Of a stretch of 5,727 bases of DNA, positions 1-5,727 are shown piece by piece. The stretch spans positions 1 through 5,727 of the forward strand of contig VBAB01000443.1 of assembly GCA_005888525.1 (NCBI GenBank). Reading direction: 5' to 3'. The translations under genes were made by a program, and so were the position numbers. The stretch's first letter is position 1. Each line of letters opens with the position of its first letter. The DNA comes from Alphaproteobacteria bacterium (GTDB lineage: Bacteria > Pseudomonadota > Alphaproteobacteria > Rhizobiales > Hyphomicrobiaceae). The notes under the pieces are model-generated. The model saw only the letters and a list, made by a program, of their open reading frames with translations. It did not search any database and had not been told where the DNA came from.

Positions 1-707
1 TCGGCGGCCGGCGCACGCGTCTCGACGAGGTCGGCGTGGCAGTAGACCCGGCTTTCCCCTGTCTCCGCCAGGATGATGAACTCGTGGCTGAGATCCCCGC
101 CAATGGGCCCCGTATCCGCGGCCATGGGAATGGACTTGAGCCCCATGCGGGCGAACGTGCGCAGATAGGCAATGAACATCTTGTTGTAGGCGTGCCGTGC
201 CGCCTCGGCCGTCAAGTCGAAGGAGTAGGCGTCCTTCATCAGGAATTCGCGCCCGCGCATGACGCCGAAACGGGGCCGCACCTCGTCGCGGAACTTCCAT
301 TGGATGTGGTAGAGGTTGCGCGGCAGGTCGCGATACGACTTCACCCCGTCGCGGAAGAGCTGCGTGATCAGCTCCTCGTTGGTCGGCCCATAGAGCATCT
401 CGCGGTCGTGCCGGTCGTTGAAGCGCAGCATCTCCGGGCCGTAGGCATCGTAGCGCTTGCTTTCCCGCCAGATGTCGGCGGGCTGGATGGTGGGCATCAG
501 CATTTCCATGGCGCCCGAGCGGTCCTGCTCCTCGCGCACGATCTGCTCGATTTTCTTCAGGACGCGGAAGCCCAGGGGAAGCCAGGAATAAATGCCGGCG
601 CTCGACTGGCGCACCATGCCGCTGCGCAGCATCAGCTGGTGGGAGACGATCTCCGCCTCTTTCGGCGTCTCGCGCAGGACGGGCAGGAAAAATCGGGAGA
701 GGCGCAT
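1..707 (-). CDS. proS: Prolyl-tRNA synthetase, N-terminal 235 residues (3' end outside window)
   Basis: This cytoplasmic class II aminoacyl-tRNA synthetase attaches proline to tRNA(Pro) using ATP. The frame is open without a stop from the ATG at 707-705 to the window edge. The protein begins MRLSRFFLPV and carries the family features in order: the motif 1 region with SAGIYSWLPLG (about residues 36-46), the TNEE proline/ATP-site loop (109-112), motif 2 FRDEVRPRFG (139-148) followed by REFLMKDAYSFD (153-164), and GGDLSHEF (203-210). Motif 3 and the anticodon-binding domain lie beyond base 1. Alphaproteobacterial ProS is usually a short form of about 440 residues without the large editing insertion; the cut comes too early to confirm that here. 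The start is supported by a GGAAG two bases upstream, rather close for a ribosome site, and by the usual family N-terminus. It lies downstream of a roughly 300-base non-coding gap, so it is probably transcribed from its own promoter. Confidence 0.97.
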   Translation of the reverse strand, partial: MRLSRFFLPVLRETPKEAEIVSHQLMLRSGMVRQSSAGIYSWLPLGFRVLKKIEQIVREEQDRSGAMEMLMPTIQPADIWRESKRYDAYGPEMLRFNDRHDREMLYGPTNEELITQLFRDGVKSYRDLPRNLYHIQWKFRDEVRPRFGVMRGREFLMKDAYSFDLTAEAARHAYNKMFIAYLRTFARMGLKSIPMAADTGPIGGDLSHEFIILAETGESRVYCHADLVETRAPAA

Positions 708-812
708 GGCTTCCGTGATTAATTGTTGGGCAGAGGTGGATACCTGGGCCCTTTGAGGGCAGCGGCCGGCGCCGCCACACCTGCTGCCCGGCGCAGGCCA
801 ATGCTGCAGCGC

Positions 813-841
813 GTAATATCCTGTTCCCATCGCTGAGGCAA
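813..841 (-). promoter_or_regulatory. Possible sigma-70-type promoter for proS
   Basis: On the minus strand TTGCCT (841-836) and TATTAC (818-813) are separated by 17 bases, giving 3/6 and 4/6 matches to the consensus. Transcription would begin near 806 and leave a leader of about 100 nt before the proS ATG. Such matches arise easily by chance, and a TTGACG further upstream on the same strand has no good partner, so this is only a candidate. Confidence 0.25.
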
Positions 842-998
842 TCTCCGCCAAGACCGTCAATCAGCCTCTTGCGCTCAGTCCGAGGATCACTACTGCGTGC
901 CGTGCACGTGACCGTTGCCGCGACGGAAATACGCTGGTGCTCCATTATTTCTTGGTTTCAGGGGGTGACAGAAGGCCGCGGCTTAGCTAGTGTCACGC

Positions 999-1004
999 TA
1001 TAAA
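999..1004 (+). promoter_or_regulatory. Candidate -10 box of the small RNA
   Basis: TATAAA matches the sigma-70 -10 consensus at 5 of 6 positions and stands just before the predicted structured RNA. It would place the transcript start at about 1010-1012. No good -35 hexamer is seen at 16-18 bases upstream; GTGACA at 965-970 is too far away for this box and would instead pair with the weak TAGTGT at 988-993. The promoter assignment is therefore tentative. Confidence 0.35.
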
Positions 1005-1007
1005 AAA

Positions 1008-1159
1008 GGTCATAAGACCACTCGTTATGCAGGGGCCTCTGGAGCCCAAGTCTGGGGAAGGAATTCCGCTCTACGCGCCGACAATGAGCGCGTGCGGTGT
1101 CTGAAAACAAGTTCGGCAATCCCTCGAGCAAGGCCCATCGGCCTTGCTCTTTTCGTTTT
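1008..1159 (+). ncRNA. Putative trans-encoded small RNA of about 150 nt
   Basis: The region lies in the gap between DUF1467 and proS and reads on the plus strand, opposite to all protein genes here. It has a series of potential hairpins: GGTC-ATAA-GACC at 1008-1019; GGGC/GCCC at 1033-1036 and 1044-1047; ACGCGC/GCGCGT at 1073-1078 and 1088-1093 around a 9-base loop; and a terminator stem at 1126-1149 followed by a T-rich tract. Between the third hairpin and the terminator is an A-rich stretch (CTGAAAACAAG, 1101-1111) that could stay single-stranded and bind Hfq or a target. No coding potential is seen. Size, independent terminator and location fit the trans-acting small RNAs of Rhizobiales. 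The alpha-r9 (Smr9C) family is the first to test, because I recall members of about 145-160 nt near proS, but I could not verify that. The 5' end is uncertain by about 10 bases. Confidence 0.55.
1126..1159 (+). terminator. Intrinsic terminator of the plus-strand small RNA
   Basis: A perfect 10-bp stem, GAGCAAGGCC (1126-1135) with GGCCTTGCTC (1140-1149), closes a CATC loop and runs directly into TTTTCGTTTT (1150-1159). The T-rich tract is only on the plus-strand side, so the signal stops plus-strand transcription. On the minus strand the stem begins 14 bases after the DUF1467 stop but is followed by GAGGGATTGC, so it would be a poor intrinsic terminator in that direction, although it could protect the mRNA 3' end. 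Confidence 0.85.
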
Positions 1160-1163
1160 GCGC

Positions 1164-1430
1164 TCAGGGTGTCGCGCGACGTCCGAGCAATTGCTCGAGG
1201 TCGATCAGACCGTATCTGACGGCCGCCCACAAACCGGCGAACACGAGACCCGACACGAGGGTTGTGAGCAGCACGACGCGCAATAATCGCGGACGCGTCG
1301 GCGCGCTCTCCGGGGTACCGGGCACGGTCGTGCCGTCCTCGCCCTGTGTACGCACGCCGATCGGCAGGATGGCGAACAGCACGGTCCACCAGATCACGAC
1401 GTAGATGGCAAAGGCGAACGAAACGCTCAT
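1164..1430 (-). CDS. DUF1467 family small inner-membrane protein
   Basis: This 88-residue protein has two predicted transmembrane helices, about residues 4-25 (FAFAIYVVIWWTVLFAILP) and 49-71, joined by a hydrophilic loop with LPIGVRTQ (22-29) and a Pro-rich PGTPESAPTRPRL stretch (37-49). These features match the DUF1467 family of Alphaproteobacteria, whose function I do not know. The ATG follows the mce stop by 12 bases and has GAGGGGG as its ribosome site, so it is translated from the same message as mce. The gene ends 4 bases from the end of the convergent small RNA terminator. Its place at the tail of a nuo-linked cluster hints at an envelope or respiratory role, but this is guilt by association only. 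Confidence 0.9.
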   Translation of the reverse strand: MSVSFAFAIYVVIWWTVLFAILPIGVRTQGEDGTTVPGTPESAPTRPRLLRVVLLTTLVSGLVFAGLWAAVRYGLIDLEQLLGRRATP

Positions 1431-1442
1431 GCCCCCTCGTCC

Positions 1443-1847
<405 letters not shown>

Positions 1848-1869
1848 CGTCTCTACTCCTGGCTCTTCT

Positions 1870-1911
1870 CCCTCTCCCCGTACTTCACGGGGAGAGGGTC
1901 GGGGTGAGGGG
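1870..1911 (-). repeat. REP-like palindromic element, copy A
   Basis: On the plus strand a perfect 12-bp stem, CCCTCTCCCCGT (1870-1881) with ACGGGGAGAGGG (1887-1898), encloses the loop ACTTC and is followed by GGGTGAGGGG (1902-1911). Read on the minus strand it is CCCCTCACCC, a short spacer, then the hairpin. This is the same plan as copy B at 1940-1988, in the opposite orientation. Elements of this CCCTCACCC/CCCTCTCCCC type are dispersed in many copies in proteobacterial genomes; I cannot name the exact family. Confidence 0.8.
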
Positions 1912-1939
1912 GGGCCGCTTGCTCTGGCGCTCGTAGCTG

Positions 1940-1988
1940 CCCCTCACCCTATCCCTCTCCCCATTCTGAAAGAAAATGGGGAGAGGGA
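1940..1988 (+). repeat. REP-like palindromic element, copy B
   Basis: CCCCTCACCC (1940-1949) is followed by a 14-bp perfect stem, TCCCTCTCCCCATT (1952-1965) with AATGGGGAGAGGGA (1975-1988), around a 9-base loop. Its lead sequence is the exact reverse complement of 1902-1911 in copy A, so the two copies face each other and could form one large compound fold over 1870-1988. There is no T-tract after the stem in either direction, so it is not a standard terminator. It lies 24 bases after the rnj stop in the direction of transcription. Confidence 0.8.
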
Positions 1989-2012
1989 ATCCGCGCGTCC
2001 CGGCCCCACTCC

Positions 2013-3710
2013 TCACCGTGGCGCACGCGTCAGCAGCACTTTGGCGATCGGCCGCTTGCCCCACACGTCTTCCACGGCCGAGCGCACGGCACGGCGCACG
2101 GCTTCGCGCACCAGCTCCCCGTCCCGGCGCCGGTCGCGGGGAATGCTGGCGATCGTGCCCTCGATCGCCTCGCGCACGATGTCGACCATCGGCCGCCCTT
2201 GCGCGTCGGCGGCCGGCACGCCGTCGAGTGCGATCTCGGCGTCGGCCGCCACCTCGCCCCGCCCCGACCGTACCAGCGCGACGATGACGACGCCGGCGAA
2301 GGCCAGCGACCGACGCTCGCGCACCGGCCCGTCGTCGCTCGGCACCAGCAATTGTCCGTCGCGGAAGAGACGTCCCACGGGCGCCTCGTCGACGATCTCG
2401 GCGGCACCCGGCGCCAAACGGACCATGTCGCCGTTGCGCACGTTGAGCACCTCTTGCACGCCCGCGGCGCGCGCCAGCTTGGCGTGCTCGGACAGATGCC
2501 GCGCCTCCCCGTGCATGGGGATGGCGATGCGCGGCTTCACCCAGCCGTACATCTCCTTCAGCTCCTCGCGGCGGGGATGGCCGGTGACGTGCACCAGCGC
2601 GTCGCCATCGGTGACGATCTCGCAGCCGAGATCGATGAGCCGGTTCTGGATGCGGCCGACCGTGCGCTCGTTGCCGGGGATGGTGCGGGAGGAAAAAATG
2701 ACGAGGTCGCCCTTGTCCAGCTGCACCTCGGGATGCTGGTCCTCGGCGATGCGCGCGACGGCAGCACGTGGCTCGCCCTGGCTGCCGGTGCACAGCAGAA
2801 CCACCTCATGCGGCTCCAGGTAGGAGAAATGCCGCTGGTCGTGATACTTGAACCCGGCCGGCAGATAGCCCGTCTCCATGGCCACGGCGATAATGCGATG
2901 CATGGCGCGACCCGCCACGACGACGTGGCGGCCGACGGCCTTGGCGGCTTCCGCAACCGCCTTGATGCGCGCGACGTTGGAGGCGAATATGGTCACCGCG
3001 ACGCGGCGCTTCGCGCCCCTGATGATGCCGGCAAGCGACTTGGCGACGTCCGTCTCGGAGGGCGAGCGCCCCTCGCGCAGCGCATTGGTGGAATCGCAGA
3101 TCATCGCCAGCACGCCGTCGGCGCCCAGCTGCCTGAGCCCGGCCTCGTCCGTCGGCGGCCCGACGGTCGGCGTGGCGTCGATCTTCCAGTCGCCCGTGTG
3201 CAGCACGGTGCCGAGATCAGTGCGGATGGCCACGGCGTTCGGCTCCGGGATCGAATGGGCGACCGAGATGAGCTCCAAATCGAACGGTCCGACCTTGAAG
3301 CGGCTGTCGAGCGGCACTTCCTCGATCGGCAGCTGCAGCTTGCCCCCGAAGTCGGCGAGCTTGGATTTCAGCATCGCTGCCGTAAACGGAGTCGCATAGA
3401 TCGGCACTTTGAGCCGCGGCCAGAGCTCTATGACCGCGCCCAGGTGATCCTCGTGCGCATGGGTAAGCAGGAGTCCCGCGAGGTTGGCCCTCTCCTCCTC
3501 GATGAAGCGCAGATCGGGGAGGATCACGTCGATCCCGGGATCGTTCTCGCCTTCCGGAAAGGTGATGCCGAGATCGATCATCAGCCACTGCCGCGCGTCG
3601 GCCGGCCCCAGCCCGTAGAGATAGCAGTTCATGCCGATCTCGCCGATGCCGCCGAGCGCCATGAAGACGAGCTCGTCGCCGGCGGGTGTGTAGCGTGCCT
3701 TCGCCATCAT
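2013..3710 (-). CDS. rnj: Ribonuclease J (beta-CASP metallo-ribonuclease)
   Basis: This 565-residue cytoplasmic zinc ribonuclease belongs to the RNase J family, which combines 5'-to-3' exonuclease and endonuclease activity in rRNA 5' maturation and mRNA turnover. The metallo-beta-lactamase fold shows Asp46 (MIDLGITFPE), the signature HAHEDH (residues 84-89), His152 (AHSIPEP), Asp174 (HTGDWKID) and Asp206 (CDSTNA). The beta-CASP domain runs from about 210 to 390 and contains TGSQGEP (308-314), SSRTIPGNE (340-348) and VTGHPRREE with His378. PMHGE with His400 returns to the lactamase fold, and a C-terminal domain (about 465-565) ends in GKRPIAKVLLTR. All catalytic positions I can judge are present, so it should be active. 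The first ATG (3710-3708) overlaps the birA stop. An immediately following second ATG (3707) lies 8 bases from the GAGGGG ribosome site and may be the true start. The overlap implies translational coupling to birA. Confidence 0.95.
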   Translation of the reverse strand: MMAKARYTPAGDELVFMALGGIGEIGMNCYLYGLGPADARQWLMIDLGITFPEGENDPGIDVILPDLRFIEEERANLAGLLLTHAHEDHLGAVIELWPRLKVPIYATPFTAAMLKSKLADFGGKLQLPIEEVPLDSRFKVGPFDLELISVAHSIPEPNAVAIRTDLGTVLHTGDWKIDATPTVGPPTDEAGLRQLGADGVLAMICDSTNALREGRSPSETDVAKSLAGIIRGAKRRVAVTIFASNVARIKAVAEAAKAVGRHVVVAGRAMHRIIAVAMETGYLPAGFKYHDQRHFSYLEPHEVVLLCTGSQGEPRAAVARIAEDQHPEVQLDKGDLVIFSSRTIPGNERTVGRIQNRLIDLGCEIVTDGDALVHVTGHPRREELKEMYGWVKPRIAIPMHGEARHLSEHAKLARAAGVQEVLNVRNGDMVRLAPGAAEIVDEAPVGRLFRDGQLLVPSDDGPVRERRSLAFAGVVIVALVRSGRGEVAADAEIALDGVPAADAQGRPMVDIVREAIEGTIASIPRDRRRDGELVREAVRRAVRSAVEDVWGKRPIAKVLLTRAPR

Positions 3711-4489
3711 TCGCGCCCCTCGGGAGCCGTATGCGCCAGCGTGACATCGCCGAAGGTGAGCTTGCGCTGCCCGCCCTGCGCATCGCGCATGACGAGGGCG
3801 CCGCTGTCATCGAGGTCGAGGAAGGTGCCGTCGATGCGCTCGCGTCCCGTATTGACGGTCAAGCTTTCTCCCGCCTTGCTCCCGTACCTGAGCCAGGCCG
3901 CGCGCACGTGGGGGAAGCCCACGCCGCACTCCCATACCTCGAGCCAGCGCTGCATGGCCTCGGCCAGCAAGCCAAGCATCGCCTCAGGCGCGACCGTTAC
4001 ACCATGGACCGCGAGGTGCGTCGCGGCACGGCCTAGCGCCGTCGGGTGCGACGCCAGATTGATGCCGATGCCGATCACGACGACAACCTCCGCGCCCCCT
4101 GGTCCGATTTGGCTCTCCGGCAGTATGCCCGCACACTTGGCCTCGCCGATCAAGACGTCGTTGGGCCACTTCAGTCGCAAGCCGTCTATCCGGGGCCCCG
4201 TTGCCGCCGCAATGGCCTCCACCGCCGCCACGCCCGCAAGCAGGGAAAGCTGGTGGACAACCGACTGGGGACAGGCGAGCCGCTGCAGCAGGCTGGCGTA
4301 GAGATTGCCGGGCCCGGGCGACCAGGTGCGGCCCGATCGCCCCCGCCCCTTGGTTTGGCGCCTCGCCATGACCCACAGGGGTCCGACCTCGCCGGCCAGG
4401 GCGTGCTTGAACGCTTCCGTGTTGGTGGAGCCGGCTTCCTCGAGAATGACGCTGCGAAAGGATGGCGGATAAGGCGACCGGTCGGCCAA
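3707..4489 (-). CDS. birA: Biotin--[acetyl-CoA-carboxylase] ligase, monofunctional (no HTH)
   Basis: This enzyme makes biotinyl-5'-AMP and transfers biotin to the carrier lysine of biotin carboxylases. With the chosen start it has 260 residues. Family motifs in order are GSTN (20-23), QTKGRGRSGRTW (45-56, the biotinyl-AMP loop), KWPND (107-111), Lys118 in KCAGIL and GIGINL (140-145), followed by a small C-terminal SH3-like domain (GRERIDGTFLDLDDSGALVM). The N-terminal winged-helix repressor domain of E. coli BirA is absent, so it should be a ligase only. No ATG or GTG lies between the nuoN stop and the conserved core; the TTG at 4489-4487 is the best start, 11 bases after nuoN, with only a weak GGA/ACGAG ribosome site. 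The frame stays open far upstream, but that part is nuoN read out of frame. The gene overlaps rnj by 4 bases (ATGA). Its product would serve acetyl-CoA carboxylase and, if present, propionyl-CoA carboxylase, the step before Mce. Confidence 0.93.
   Translation of the reverse strand: MADRSPYPPSFRSVILEEAGSTNTEAFKHALAGEVGPLWVMARRQTKGRGRSGRTWSPGPGNLYASLLQRLACPQSVVHQLSLLAGVAAVEAIAAATGPRIDGLRLKWPNDVLIGEAKCAGILPESQIGPGGAEVVVVIGIGINLASHPTALGRAATHLAVHGVTVAPEAMLGLLAEAMQRWLEVWECGVGFPHVRAAWLRYGSKAGESLTVNTGRERIDGTFLDLDDSGALVMRDAQGGQRKLTFGDVTLAHTAPEGRE
3716..3721 (-). promoter_or_regulatory. Ribosome binding site of rnj, inside birA
   Basis: GAGGGG on the minus strand is 5 bases before the first rnj ATG (3710) and 8 bases before the second (3707). 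Spacing favours the second ATG, giving a protein one residue shorter that starts MAKARYTP. The site lies within the last codons of birA, as expected for coupled genes. Confidence 0.6.
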
Positions 4490-4500
4490 CGGCTCGTATC

Positions 4501-5727
4501 CTAGAACAGAGTTCTGGCGGCCGCGTCGGCACCGTCGACGAGGGGCCCCGGCCAAACCACGTAGAGCAGCATGAAGAGGCCAGCGAGCCCCATGACCAGC
4601 GCCGCCTTGGCGGGGACGGCGAGGAACTTCTCCTTCGGCGCGTCGAAAAACATGATCTTGACGATGCGCACATAATAGTAGGCGCCGACGACGCTGGCGA
4701 GCACGCCGAATACGGCAAGCGGCCACAGCCCCGCTTTGACGGCGGCGGCGAAGACGTAGAACTTGGCGAAGAAGCCGGCCAGTGGCGGTATTCCCGCAAG
4801 CGAGAACATCAAGATGCCCAGAACCGCGGCGAGGCCCAGATTGGTCTCGGACAATCCCGCCAGCTCGTCGATCTCCTCCACCATGCCCTGCGGTCGGCGC
4901 ATCGCCAGCACGCAGGCAAAGGCACCGAGCGTCATCGCCACGTAGATTACCATGTAGATGATGACGCCCCGCGCCCCCTCCGGCGAGCCGGCCGCGAGCC
5001 CGATCAGCGCATAGCCGATGTTGCCGATGGCCGAGTAGGCGAGCAGGCGCTTGATGTTGGTCTGGCCGATGGCCGCGAACGCCCCGAGCCCCATGGAGGC
5101 CATGGCGAGCACGCTCACCACCTGCTGCCACTGCGCCCCCATGCCCCCGAAGGCGCCCAGCGTCACGCGCATCAGCAGCGCGATCGCCGCGGCCTTGGGC
5201 GCCGCCGCGAAGAAGGTGGCGACCGGCGTCGGCGCACCCTCGTAGACGTCGGGCGTCCACATGTGGAACGGCACGGCGGAGATCTTGAAGGCGATGCCGA
5301 CCAGCAGAAACACGAGGCCGATGATCAGGCCGATGTCCTGCCCTGCCCCTGCGGCACTGGCGGCCGTGGCGATGGCCGCGAAGCTCGTGGAGCCGGTGAA
5401 GCCGTAGATCAGCGAGGCGCCGTAGAGGAGCATGCCGGAAGACAACGCGCCCAGCACGAAATACTTGAGCCCCGCCTCGCTCGAGCGCACGTCGTCGCGG
5501 CGGATGGCCGCCACCACGTACAGCGCCAGGCTCTGCAGCTCGAGGCCGAGATAGAGCGCGATGAGATCGTTGGCGGAGATCATCATCATCATGCCGGCGC
5601 TCGCCAGCAGCACGAGCACCGGGTACTCGAACTTCGACGATCTCGTCTCGCGCATGTAGTCGAAGGAGAGCAGCAGCGCGCCCGCGCTGGCCACCAGCGT
5701 GAGCACCTTCATGTAACGGCCGAAGCC
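4501..5727 (-). CDS. nuoN: NADH-quinone oxidoreductase subunit N, C-terminal 408 residues (5' end outside window)
   Basis: NuoN is one of the three antiporter-like proton-pumping membrane subunits of respiratory complex I. The frame is open to the window edge, with five codons (GFGRY) before the internal Met at 5712; homologues are about 480 residues, so roughly 70 N-terminal residues are missing. The protein is almost wholly hydrophobic, with about a dozen helices. Numbering from that internal Met, the key buried charges are visible: Glu58 (LYLGLELQSLALYVV), Lys143 (GIAFKISAVPFHMWTPDVYEG), Lys221 (QTNIKRLLAYSAIGNIGY) and Lys317 (GIPPLAGFFAKFYVF). These are the expected proton-channel residues, equivalent as I read it to E. 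coli Glu133, Lys217, Lys247 and Lys395. It is normally the last gene of the nuoA-N operon, and birA follows after 11 bases, so complex I transcription probably continues into birA and rnj. Confidence 0.97.
   Translation of the reverse strand, partial: GFGRYMKVLTLVASAGALLLSFDYMRETRSSKFEYPVLVLLASAGMMMMISANDLIALYLGLELQSLALYVVAAIRRDDVRSSEAGLKYFVLGALSSGMLLYGASLIYGFTGSTSFAAIATAASAAGAGQDIGLIIGLVFLLVGIAFKISAVPFHMWTPDVYEGAPTPVATFFAAAPKAAAIALLMRVTLGAFGGMGAQWQQVVSVLAMASMGLGAFAAIGQTNIKRLLAYSAIGNIGYALIGLAAGSPEGARGVIIYMVIYVAMTLGAFACVLAMRRPQGMVEEIDELAGLSETNLGLAAVLGILMFSLAGIPPLAGFFAKFYVFAAAVKAGLWPLAVFGVLASVVGAYYYVRIVKIMFFDAPKEKFLAVPAKAALVMGLAGLFMLLYVVWPGPLVDGADAAARTLF

Larger units (their letters stand above)
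708..1007. other. Non-coding gap upstream of proS
   Basis: I find no convincing protein gene, tRNA or repeat in these 300 bases. Short open frames crossing it on either strand lack a ribosome site and recognisable protein character. It should hold the proS promoter (minus strand) and the promoter of the plus-strand RNA that ends at 1159. The composition is mixed, with a GC-rich patch at about 745-800 that would lie in the proS leader. Confidence 0.6.

Noticed and set aside
36..722. 228-codon open frame on the plus strand at the left edge
   Set aside because: It lies opposite the proS reading frame, which shows all the expected N-terminal synthetase motifs; the plus-strand product resembles no family.
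708..1125. tRNA, SRP RNA, tmRNA or RNase P RNA in the gap
   Set aside because: I find no T-arm consensus, no SRP core (GGAAGGAAGCAGCC-like) and no RNase P or tmRNA signature on either strand. The GGGGAAGGAATTCC stretch at 1054-1067 only superficially resembles the SRP loop.
1952..1988. Terminator after rnj
   Set aside because: The 14-bp stem has no T-tract downstream on the minus strand and is one half of a repeat pair, so it is listed as a REP-like element.
2199..4301. 700-codon open frame on the plus strand opposite rnj and birA
   Set aside because: It is a shadow produced by GC-rich codon bias. It is rich in Arg, His, Gly and Asp without recognisable domains, and the minus strand carries two clearly conserved enzymes with intact motifs.
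4490..5260. Extension of birA to 517 residues at its N-terminus, possibly a DNA-binding domain
   Set aside because: The upstream part is nuoN read in another frame, rich in Arg and Gly, with no winged-helix pattern. The ligase family core starts right after the nuoN stop.

Overview
The window is a GC-rich chromosomal segment from an alphaproteobacterium, most likely order Hyphomicrobiales (Rhizobiales). The evidence is the gene order nuoN - birA - rnj - mce - DUF1467 - proS, all on the minus strand, together with proteins that read as typical alphaproteobacterial forms. I recognised the families by eye and ran no search; the genus cannot be fixed from this sequence.

Read along the minus strand (high to low coordinates), the layout is as follows. 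5727-4501 is nuoN, the last subunit gene of the NADH dehydrogenase I operon, cut by the window edge at its 5' end. 4489-3707 is birA, a biotin-protein ligase without a DNA-binding domain, most likely starting at a TTG codon 11 bases after nuoN. 3710-2013 is rnj, ribonuclease J, whose first ATG overlaps the birA stop. 1988-1870 is a pair of inverted REP-like palindromes between rnj and mce. 1847-1443 is mce, methylmalonyl-CoA epimerase. 1430-1164 is a small two-helix membrane protein of the DUF1467 family. After a non-coding gap, 707-1 is proS, prolyl-tRNA synthetase, cut by the window edge at its 3' end.

The tight spacing from nuoN to rnj and from mce to DUF1467 suggests one long co-transcribed unit, possibly with a processing or attenuation point at the REP-like pair. 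proS probably has its own promoter in the gap. The genes are linked by housekeeping themes (respiration, biotin attachment, the propionyl-CoA route that uses biotin carboxylase and the epimerase, RNA turnover, tRNA charging) rather than by one pathway.

The most interesting element is not a protein gene. In the 456-base gap between proS and DUF1467 there is a strong intrinsic terminator (1126-1159) that points along the plus strand, against every protein gene here. It is preceded by three further potential hairpins and a TATAAA box at 999-1004. This looks like an independent small RNA of about 150 nt. I see no mobile element, CRISPR array, tRNA or rRNA, and no evidence for a novel multi-gene system.
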